Shown here: positions 11,394 through 21,164 of the stretch, piece after piece
Numbering within the stretch: position 1 is the stretch's first letter
Layout of the letters: each line of letters starts with the position of its first letter
Notes under the pieces: model-generated
Told to the model about the DNA's origin: nothing
What the model saw: the letters and a program-made list of their open reading frames with translations, nothing else
Database searches by the model: none
Position numbers and translations under genes: made by a program
Origin: Trichoplax sp. H2
Lineage: Eukaryota > Placozoa > Uniplacotomia > Trichoplacea
DNA length: 64,000 nucleotides
Direction: 5' to 3'
Assembly: GCA_003344405.1 (NCBI GenBank)
Contig: NOWV01000029.1
Location: forward strand, 248,001 to 312,000

Positions 11394-13268
11394 ATGCTCT
11401 TTTCTGAAAGTGATTATGCCCGAAAAGTGGATAACACACAGCGCTCAACCAAGTGGGCTGTTGAAAATTGGGAGTCTTGGCGTAAGCAACTCAATGAAAA
11501 AAACAACGAAAATGTCAAGGAGTTATCGCAGATGAGTGTTAGCGAATTAAATGAATGGTTAACACGATACATTCATGAGACTCGTCGCCAAGATGGTGGC
11601 CCATATCCTGCACGCAGCTTATACTTACTGTTGTATGCTCTTCTTCGTCACATGCGAGATAAAGGTGTTACTGATAAAAATTTCTTAGATGAGAAAGATG
11701 AACGTTTCACTTCATTCCATGATGCACTGAAGAAGCGTATCGAACAAGTAGCTAACATCTCCAATGACCCCATCAAGAAAAGGCTAAAAGTATCCAGCAT
11801 TGATGAGTCAAAGCTATGGCAAACTGCTGTATTAGGAGATGCAACCTCATGGACATTGCAAAATACCGTCTTCTTTTATAACAGTAAATTGTTTACCATT
11901 CGAAATGTCGACTCTCATCGTACACTAGATGCTAACCAATTTGAAATCGGGTCTGACAATTTGGGTAAATATGTCCGCTTTATCCGCTCTATCAACGATA
12001 GCAACGGTGCTAAAGAGGCAGAAAAAGCTCCCAGTTTATCCACCATTTTCCGTCGTAAAGAGCAAAGTAATGATATAAAATTATATGCTCGTGATATGAA
12101 CAGTCGAGTTTACCATTGCTATGAAGTTTATCTGTCAATCGTGCCAAGACATGGCCCATTCTATAGAAGACCCATTAAATCAAGCGGGTTACTTAGCTTT
12201 CATTCTCAACCGGTCGGCAAAAATAGACTTGCAGTAATGCTAAAAGAAATGTGTGAGCGCGCTGATGAAATTTATCACGAATTTGTTAGCAAAAAACAAT
12301 TAAATGGCTCAGCAATCAGTCTAGGTCAGCGCCATTTGCCAATGCTTTTACCGCGGCCTGATGAGCCCAGCCCTTCAGATAGCCCTTCACCTACGCGAAG
12401 AAATCCCTCCAACCAAAATAGCACAGAAGATGATAGTACTCGACGTAGCGATACCATGTCAAAGAGAGGTCAAGGCTGCATCGAATGCTCGTCATCATTT
12501 AGGTCTACATCAACTACTAGCAACGCAACAAGCAATCAGTATCCTTTATCCACCGCTACATCGTCTCCATCTACGGTAAGATCCGGCATATTTTCAATCA
12601 ATGGCATTATGAATAAAGTCAATTCAAATAATGAGGTCAAACCATGCAGTCATGATTCAGCTATATCGCATTCTAAACAAGATTCCAACATCTCTACATC
12701 CATAAACTCAATTTCCGATAAAGCTCGGACAGAACAAGACAAATCTACTAATTTAGTATCTGCTCTATCTCCGTCTGACACGGTTGATGATGGTAACAAT
12801 AAATTGAAAAGACAACCTGATCGCCCTAATAACGTCGTTCAGATTCTTCCCATGACAGACCCTAAGTTGATTACTTTACAAAACGGTAACAAAATAATCA
12901 ACAACACCAACAGTACTGCTATCATACTCAAAGATTCCCCTCTTAATAACGATAACGTCGATCAACCAAATACTAACGGAAAAAGGATAAGCGATCATGC
13001 TAATAATTTGACAGATATCATAGTGACTAAGAAATCAAGGATAGACCAAGACGATAAACAAAGGAATTCTCTCAATTTTACTAGTATGGAAAATAGTCTA
13101 GGTTCATCAGTATTTGATAATTGCGACATCAATGTGTATTACCTAGGCTCACAGACCAAGGTAAATGTCTCGAACGGTAACTTAATACCACCTTCCATGT
13201 TCGAATCATGCTCATTTAATGATTGCACATTCAGTGTTTACTACTGTGGCTCTGAAGAATGTTCTTAA
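11394..13268 (+). CDS. Crypton-derived DUF3504 protein (domesticated recombinase)
   Basis: Single uninterrupted exon, 624 aa from the ATG at 11394. Residues about 15-100 match the N-terminal core-binding part of Crypton tyrosine recombinases as kept in ZMYM2/3/4, QRICH1 and KIAA1958 (DUF3504): TKWAVENWESW, LNEWLTRYIHETRRQDGGPYP, SLYLLLYALLRHMRD. The start of the catalytic fold follows: LQNTVFFYNSKLFTIRNVDSHRTL, YVRFIRS, VPRHGPFYRRP and QPVGKNRLAVMLKEMC, up to about residue 290. The region that should carry the HxxR and catalytic Tyr boxes is absent; instead come about 280 residues rich in Ser, Thr, Asn and Asp. The tail has two copies of a motif F-x-x-C-x-[IF]-x-V-Y-Y-x-G-S (residues about 574-587 and 608-621). 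Inference: a catalytically dead, DNA- or chromatin-binding host protein. Lack of introns fits recent retention from a transposon or a retrocopy. Confidence 0.82.
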   Translation: MLFSESDYARKVDNTQRSTKWAVENWESWRKQLNEKNNENVKELSQMSVSELNEWLTRYIHETRRQDGGPYPARSLYLLLYALLRHMRDKGVTDKNFLDEKDERFTSFHDALKKRIEQVANISNDPIKKRLKVSSIDESKLWQTAVLGDATSWTLQNTVFFYNSKLFTIRNVDSHRTLDANQFEIGSDNLGKYVRFIRSINDSNGAKEAEKAPSLSTIFRRKEQSNDIKLYARDMNSRVYHCYEVYLSIVPRHGPFYRRPIKSSGLLSFHSQPVGKNRLAVMLKEMCERADEIYHEFVSKKQLNGSAISLGQRHLPMLLPRPDEPSPSDSPSPTRRNPSNQNSTEDDSTRRSDTMSKRGQGCIECSSSFRSTSTTSNATSNQYPLSTATSSPSTVRSGIFSINGIMNKVNSNNEVKPCSHDSAISHSKQDSNISTSINSISDKARTEQDKSTNLVSALSPSDTVDDGNNKLKRQPDRPNNVVQILPMTDPKLITLQNGNKIINNTNSTAIILKDSPLNNDNVDQPNTNGKRISDHANNLTDIIVTKKSRIDQDDKQRNSLNFTSMENSLGSSVFDNCDINVYYLGSQTKVNVSNGNLIPPSMFESCSFNDCTFSVYYCGSEECS

Positions 13269-13390
13269 TTGAATGTATTTTTAATTTGGGCTACTTTTTA
13301 ATGATACATCAATTCATTGATACTTATCAGTGTATAAAATACGAAATTTTTATGAACTTTTCCATTAGATATTACTTAACACATGTTAAA

Positions 13391-13414
13391 AGTATATATA
13401 TATATATATATATA
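13391..13414. repeat. TA microsatellite
   Basis: About twelve TA units, shortly downstream of the Crypton-derived gene. Confidence 0.85.
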
Positions 13415-14872
13415 CTGTAATACCGTACAATATGATCGTACTTTAATATTCGATATAAAACTCTTTGGGTAAAATTTAGAAAAATGTTAATTATGTACAT
13501 TCTTAAAATCTGTTGTAGCGGTAAGATTACGGTGATGATATGTATCAAATGATAAAATTGCATGTCTATATGGTTAATATGTTATATAATTTTTGTGCTA
13601 ATTCACCAATAACTAATGCCGTCGTTTTTGCCGTATCTATTAGTAATCGAAATTTAATGTAGTATCCATAATATTTCTTCCGTACGTATAATTAATGTAT
13701 CCAGTATGCATGTGTACTATACGTAAATATATATATCGTAATAATACAACAGCATACACAACTAGTGTAACACAAGTATGGTTCGATAATAAAATGAACC
13801 TAGCATGCTTTTCTCGTGCTTCTAACCTCAAAATTCACTGTTACCTTATTATTCACGTGTCTTTAATTTTCACATACACATACGAGAATGTATTAATTTT
13901 GCCATATCTCTAGAATTCATGGATCAGTCGTAGTAATAATATTAGAAACACGCTTTCCATATAAGCAATGTAGCGAAAGTTTACATGTGAAACTTTTGTT
14001 GAAGTCCTTGCAATTTAAAATGCGTTACTCAATATCGAAACAAGATATTTAACAAAATTTATCTTCATCTGCAATTGACATCTATAGAGTAGTCGCGGCC
14101 GCGTACTTTATCTAATTTTGGATCATACATAATACGTGTTGATTAATTTCAGGGCAATCCAACGATACACGTACGATATAGTTGGCCCATGAGATTATTT
14201 CTAGGTTCATGAAGTATATCTTAAATAATTATTTTTATATATTCGATAGTTTAGAGTTGCAAATTTTATTATTGGACTTGCTTCACTCCCTTAAACATTT
14301 ACACCTTTATTGTCGATCAATTCATTAAAAACATGCGATTATTTTAATACATTACACTATTAACAATAAAGGCGTGATTATAGTTGAAGCACAGACAGTT
14401 TATCTTACAAAATTCAACTATCAAGCTATATATGTAGGCTGCTTGGTGTTTCTACGGTACTCTATGTGATAATTTATTTAATTATTAATTACTGTACAGT
14501 ATATATTATTGTTGATAGATAGAAATATACAGTATATGCAAAAAACGTCAAGCCGGTCTTTGATCATTTACAGACCATGATCATTTCCTCTATGCCCATC
14601 ACTGAGATTCGCGAATATACCGGTTTATTAGCCTAGCTAAGAAACAAAAATACTCCTTTGTGCCACAGATTTTAACAAAATATTATGCTAATTATTGCAT
14701 ATTATATGAGACAGGAATAATGATCGCTAACCTCGATATTTACATAAAGAAAGAAGCATAGTAATTAAAACGGTTATTTTTTTGATGTAAATTTCGATCT
14801 ATATTGTAATCAACCATGTCATACTATATGACTTTGAATAACCTTTGGCAAATTGACAACAGCTTCTCAGTC

Positions 14873-15170
14873 ATATGATGTTATTCCATTAAAAGAATCA
14901 AAAATGAAAAACTTTTCTTTTTCTTGATCTGAAATTATTTCTATAGTACGCTAGCACGATATTACTTGTTATACTATACAGTAGATCCATCTGATAGATG
15001 TTGAACGCTCACTATAAGACACGTCACAGTGTGCTAACTATAGCTATCATATGATATTATTCCAATATAAAAATAAAAATGAGTGACTTTTCATTTTCTT
15101 AATCTCAAATTGTTCCTATCATCATTATTAACTCTACATTACTTGCTCTAGATCCATCTGATAGGTGTCA
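14873..15170. repeat. Diverged tandem duplication, about 175 bp period
   Basis: Two related blocks, about 14873-15003 and 15047-15170. Both open with CATATGAT-TTATTCCA and share a CTTTTC-TTTTCTT-ATCT segment, an ATTACTTG segment and a closing TAGATCCATCTGATAG. Heavily diverged between the anchors. Confidence 0.7.
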
Positions 15171-17950
15171 AATACTTAGGTGTTTTTTTAGGCAACTCTG
15201 GGATACAGTCCAATAAGCAGTAATATGGAAAATTACAAACTACTTCCATGACTAGTAGTATAGTTTTTATTATTATAAAATTAAATCGTTGTATGATATA
15301 GTACGGTGTTTAATCCAAATTTACGGTAATCTTTATCCAGCCGCTCAGGAAGTTACGAACTGTACGTTAGCATACGAGATGTAAATTTTTTTCTTCTTCC
15401 TTAGGTCTAGTAGCGTAAGTTAGAAGATGAGTGCGTTAGCTTATAACGATGACCTCTCCGCTTAGTATTGTTTAATGTAATTGTAGAAGTAAAATAATAT
15501 AATGCATCTAAAAATGATGAATTAATTTTTTATACGCATCTCTATAGAGAAGAAAAGGCCAATCGCCAGTCAGATATCACGTTATCATTTTATTAGCTAC
15601 TAATTATATATCCCTGACAAGAACAGTAAATTTGCATGTCTTAACTATTCAATGTCTATATTCTGATTTTTACCTCTATATGGAAATTTAAAAGGTCAAT
15701 GAAAGCTTTTTAAATGTTTGTTATTCAATAATAACGTATAACCTGTTTATTTACTGACTACATAACACAATGTTATACTTAGCCGGATAATCTGCATAAC
15801 TTATGTTGAGGAAATCTCCACCCGTTACAATTATTTTACATAACTATGATTATCGTAATGAGTTCCAGTAACTATTTATATTAAAGTAGAATTATATAAT
15901 ACGGCATATACGTTTACAAACAAGACGTAATGTTATTATATACTGTCTTAAAATGCGTGGTAAGCGTATAATTATTTGATAACTTCTATACACGTATTAT
16001 GCACTTTACACTCGGGCGTACACGATCAGATGGGGTCTATAGACAGCAAGATGGTGAGGCTCATGACTATCAGTTACAATTACTCTTTATGCTTGTAGGT
16101 AACAATCTTCATAAAATGGCATAGTCTATACCACAACAATGTACGAAGTGCATATGTGATGATCATTAAATCAACTAATTATTGCCACCTTCAGCTGTAC
16201 GTCAAGTTCTATGCGTTGGTCATATAAAAAGTCTTGAAATCATAACATCTTTCAAATAAACACATCAGCCTTTGGTATACCATACGTCGTATGTAACCGA
16301 ATCGCCAAGTACGAATGTGAATAGAAAGGGTCAAAATTTTTAACATATTTGGAGTTTACAGCGTGCTGAGCATGTGATTGGTAAATAGTACGATATTATA
16401 GACGGACTATAAAAAGTAGTTAATTCAATCATTTTGACCGCAATGGATGAACTAATTTTTAAGAGCTGATTGTATTTCACGATTGGACTAACGATGGGTG
16501 CAAAGTCGTATAGTTCTAGAATCAACTTTTAGTATTTATAACAGAGGTTTCATAGTTGTATTATGTTACGTTCGTAATATAAGTTCTGTGTTTTAATGAG
16601 ATTGTAGGAATGTGCAGTTCTATCTCCCACGATCAATACGCAATTTTTGAGTATCGTAATACGTCTATTTTGGATTGTTACGTTACAGAGTAAGATATTA
16701 TATCAGTAGATTTTAAACTTTTGCTGACACTAGCGTAAGTACTCGTATTGCAAGAATTATTTCAGCAATTGACAATTAATTATAATATCGCGTAACATGT
16801 AGTGTGATCAAACTCTACGTAAATAAAAATACCGTAATAGAATATAATTTAAAAATTGGGGATTTAATCCAATGTATTCCGTCTTAATAAAAATAAATTG
16901 GCTCTCATTTATTAGATAAACTTTTAAAACCGTCCATTACTGTCAGTCTTGCCTCTTTTACCTTCTAGGAGTCGGTGAGTTAAGCGAAATAACTTTTCAT
17001 GGCAATATACTGTATACTCGCATTTTATTGGAGCAAATAAAAAGGTACAAATACTATGCAAATGCATTCTATTGCTGTTATTGTAAATGATATACTGTAG
17101 TTAATACACAGCAAATCCGTCAAATTTTACCATCCTAGAAACAGTGGTAGGGACTAGGAAAGATTCAATTTAAAAAAAAAAATAGGCTTAAAACTTTTAT
17201 AACTCGAACACAAACGGCACTCACCCAGTAGGGGTTCTATACAAGATTTTTTTTAGGGATCTATTATAAAAAAGGGGAGGCAAATTTAATGAAGTTCAGA
17301 ATAGTACAAACAAGAAAATAGCTATCAATGCGTTAATGCGTCGTCGCGGCATTAACATTAGCCATTTTAATAACTTTATTACGTCACTGTCTCACAAGTC
17401 ATAACTATGTCTGATCCCTTAAAGTCGTTGATAACAATGAAAATAATTTTAATTAATTTAATTTTAATTTTAATACAGTTATTAAACAAAATGAATCAAT
17501 TAGCTCTGAAATGTGGTTGAAACCAGGCCGTCCGAATATGGTATTATCACTGATAGAATTTTAAGCTAGGTGTCTTCAATAAATTTTTGAAAGTCGACAT
17601 CGAGTTTATTTTTTGATTATTTATAATTAATAGTGTTGACTCAAAAATCGATCTGGAAACAATAAACAAGGACAGGCTTCGCCATCCTGCTTAATGATGA
17701 TCGGTATTCATCAGTGTTTTGCAACTTCCTTCCTCTTCATTAAACCTTATTAGTGCTTTTGTACGGGGCGTAAGAATTATGCGGTGTGCACTGTACCGTG
17801 TAGTAGTCGATATGGAAGTCGATGATATGGAAGATTACGTTACTTGAATGTTGATATCACTACAGCCTTGCATAAGGGACTACTCAAGTAAAAACGTTCC
17901 CATTTTTTCACCGTAGCCATCTCTCTACATTCTCGACTCCCTTTCTCTAA

Positions 17951-18007
17951 TCTACTCCTCTCTCTTACGATAGAATCGGGGATTATATAGTAAGGGAGGA
18001 GAGTAGA
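17951..18007. repeat. Pyrimidine/purine hairpin
   Basis: Left arm 17951-17968 (TCTACTCCTCTCTCTTAC) and right arm 17990-18007 (GTAAGGGAGGAGAGTAGA) pair at about 15 of 18 positions around a 21-nt loop. Confidence 0.65.
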
Positions 18008-18650
18008 TCGGACTACCGGAAATTACAGCAGAAAGTAAAGAGGAGAGGAGAGACTTACGCGCCATACTGTACTTTGATCGGGAAGAAAGAAAAAAAAAAT
18101 CATGGTTTAACTGGTTTAATTGCCACACACTTCAAGTAGAGTACAGTATACTGTTGAGCGACCCATGTAATGTACAGTACTCTCTCTGACATTCGGACTG
18201 GCCTGGCCTGGCCACTGTCGCTAGTCATTAAAGTACTAGTATTGTCGAGATTTAATACTGTACACATATGAAAAATTGACCGGATTTGGTTGAAAAATGC
18301 CCGCATATAATATTTGGATTTGGAAAAGGATCATAATGTACTTTAATGCAGATTGCAGAGGTGTGCTGTACACTGTACTACAGTAGTGAAAATTACAGTC
18401 AATATACATAGAGTAACCAGTGACCAAAGAACTGACCGATCCAATTCTGTACAGTACTTCTATGCAATTAACACAACAATATAATAAGGAAGTAAAGTAC
18501 TAGATTTGGATTGGAATGATATGACTTTAGTAACAAAAATATTGACATCACAAATAAAATATATAAATATTTTTATTTTTATTAAAAGGAATCCTATCAA
18601 AACGTATGGGTGTGGCATCTGTATCATAATATTATAGCAATACTCGGAGA

Positions 18651-18959
18651 GCATTATGTACCATAATAACATTATACTGAACTTCACAAGGAATATCTTT
18701 TGAATGACATTTCTAGAAATTGAGTAACTTACAGAATTCAAACAGCATTTTGTACCATAATAACATTATACTGTACTTCACAAGGAATATCTTGAATGAC
18801 ATTTCTAGAAATTGAGTAACTTACAGAATTCATTCTTATATCATTCAAACAGCATTTTGTACCATAATAACATTATATTGTACTTCACAAGGAATATCTT
18901 AAATGACATTTCTAGAAATTGAGTAACTTACAGAATCCATTCTTATATCATTCAAATCA
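18651..18959. repeat. Three-copy tandem repeat, about 94-108 bp unit
   Basis: Units 18651-18744, 18745-18851 and 18852-18959. Each begins GCATT-TGTACCATAATAAC and contains TTCACAAGGAATATCTT and TTTCTAGAAATTGAGTAACT. The first unit lacks the CATTCTTATATCATTC tail found in the other two. Copies differ at only a few sites, so this is one of the youngest arrays in the window. Confidence 0.92.
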
Positions 18960-19648
18960 GCATTGAATGCTTCGTGTGGGCAAAAATGAATGAATTCATT
19001 CTTCTCGTATGAATGTGACCAGATCTATTCGGGTACTGAAGCGCTTGCGCAGTCAGATCAGATCCGTCTGACTGCTTCAAAGTCCGTCCGGTCTGGTCTG
19101 ACCACCTACGCCGATGAAATGATTTCAATTTTATTTTTAGAAATTTTGTAATCAGTGTCCCTGCGCCCTCTACAGTGTACAGTGCCGTTCTACAGTACTT
19201 CTAGTCCCAATCCTACCGTACAGTACTGTAGCATAGACTAGTGTACAGTACTAAAAATGGCTAAAAAATTCTTTCCTACAGTACTGGACGTACAGTACAT
19301 GACATGACAGTGATGACACTATACTGTATAGGTTCATAAAGGTATTGGACCGAACCGAACCTTTCTCAGGCCTACATGACAGTACCGTACAGTACTGTAC
19401 TTGACAGTACCGTACAGTACACTGTATTGTAGATACGGCACCAAACCGATACTGTACCGTACAGCACTGTACGGTACCCTACTCCCATTCTTTGCTAGAA
19501 CCTTATTAATGTGTTGGCATGTTTGAAGCGGCCTAGTTCCACTCACTGTAACTGACTGTATTCCTCCTACACCTTACCGACGACCGAAAAGTTTCACCAG
19601 ATTTGTCAACGTCTTACCACCTGAAACATCAAAAGGAAGTTTAAAATC

Positions 19649-21164
19649 ATGGATCAAATACAAAAAATGTTCGGCATGGGCAAGAAGAAGCAGGGTGGAC
19701 CACCAACTACTTCCGATGCTATTCAAAAGTTGCGAGAAACTGAGGAAATGCTCGAGAAAAAATCCTCATACATCGAAGGGAAAATCGATAGCGAAATCAC
19801 TATCATCAAAAAGCATGTTCGAACGAACAAACGAGGTCAGCTGCCGTTAATATAATGTAATGATGTATGAATCTTTCGTTATTAAAGCCAAATTGGAAAT
19901 AGCTAATCCATGATGGTAATATTGATTTCATTTTGTAGCGGCCTTAAATGCACTTAAACGTAAGAAAAGATTGGAAAAGCAATTAGGCCAGATAGATGGC
20001 ACATTATCAACGATTGAATATCAACGTGAGGCTTTAGAAAATGCCAATACGAACACTGAAGTCCTAAAGACGATGGGTTTCGCCGCTAAGGCCCTAAAAT
20101 CGGCTCATCAACAACTGTAAGTACATTTCACTAATCTAGCCCAATGAATAACGACGATCAGTACATACTGTACTGTAAAAATTTGCTAGGACCTTGCAAT
20201 AGAAACGAATAGTACTCTAGCTTCAAACTAGTAACCGACCGATCAAGTATCAAACTAAGTTCATTTCAACAATTGCGTCCTAATCATCTCGGTATGAGTG
20301 GCACGTTACTATACTAGCAATGAAATGGAAGATATAAGTGCGATCGGGCTTTGCAGAGTCATGACAACATATTCCGCTAATAATGAATCACAACAATTTG
20401 ACGATAATGTCGAAAAATTGAATTACTGCGCTACAATCAATTTTAACATTATCCTCAGTAGTTTATGGAAAAATTTTGAATATTATCATCTCCTACATGA
20501 ATATTTTGATATCGTAGCGTCGTTAATGCTAAATAAGATAACTTTGAGAACGTTACTATAACCATTCGTAATTCTTATAAAATAGGAATGCCGACGATGT
20601 ACATGACCTAATGGATGATATTGCTGAGCAACAAGAGGTTGCTAATGAAATTTCAAACGCCATTTCCACTGGCATAGGCTTTGGTCAAGATCTAGACGAG
20701 GTATGAGGCAATTTTATCACAATTAAATTTCCATAGTCTTGTTGAAAATATATCTACTATCTTGATCCATATTGAACAAGCATGATAAGACTATAAATAA
20801 AAGGATACTGTGACTACTTCAATAAACACTAGTGTTATCGGTGCTATTTCTGCCTCAATTTTTCTCTTAATAACTCACCAATACAGGATGAATTAAATGC
20901 CGAACTTGAGGAATTAGAACAAGAAGAATTAGACTCAGAATTGCTTGACGTTGAGAAGCCTGAAGTTCAATTACCGGCTGTACCATCCGATGAACTACCA
21001 ACAGGTACGCTAATTTTAGTAGTCGCAAATCATTCTATTCAATCGTTTAACGGATTATTAGTCGATTGACCGAGATTATTCTATGTTGTTTAGTGAAACA
21101 AAAGGCCAAGCCTAAACCAGAAGCAGATGAAGAATTAGCTGAATTGGAGGCCTGGGCCTCGTAA
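19649..21164 (+). CDS. CHMP4: ESCRT-III subunit CHMP4 (Snf7)
   Basis: Five exons: 19649-19835, 19939-20116, 20586-20700, 20887-21004, 21094-21164; 222 aa, the normal length for CHMP4. The basic N-terminal half (MGKKKQGG, AALNALKRKKRLEKQL) forms the core helical hairpin and binds membrane; TLSTIEYQREALENANTNTEVL and MGFAAKALKSAH are highly conserved Snf7 segments. The acidic second half includes VHDLMDDIAEQQEVANEIS and an E/D-rich stretch (ELEELEQEELDSELLD). The last residues, ELAELEAWAS, match the ALIX Bro1-binding amphipathic helix. Family role: polymerises into filaments that constrict membrane necks in multivesicular-body formation, cytokinesis, nuclear-envelope sealing and membrane repair, then is recycled by VPS4. 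All introns are short GT-AG. The promoter side is packed with TACAGTA palindromes. Confidence 0.96.

Larger units (their letters stand above)
13269..19648. other. 6.4 kb spacer, no gene recognised
   Basis: Very AT-rich. It holds a TA microsatellite (13391-13414), a diverged tandem duplication (14873-15170), a C/T- and G/A-rich hairpin (17951-18007), a three-copy tandem repeat (18651-18959) and a dense block of TACAGTA/TACTGTA words (19140-19480) just upstream of CHMP4. I found no splice-consistent exon set. Confidence 0.6.

Noticed and set aside
12361-12579. Second-frame ORF inside the Crypton-derived gene
   Set aside because: It overlaps the low-complexity part of a well-supported longer coding frame.
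18651-18959. Possible CRISPR array
   Set aside because: Units are contiguous tandem copies without unique spacers, and the sequence is an animal nuclear genome.
20298-20561. Open frame of 87 codons inside CHMP4
   Set aside because: It lies wholly in intron 2 (20117-20585) and the flanking exons join in phase across it.
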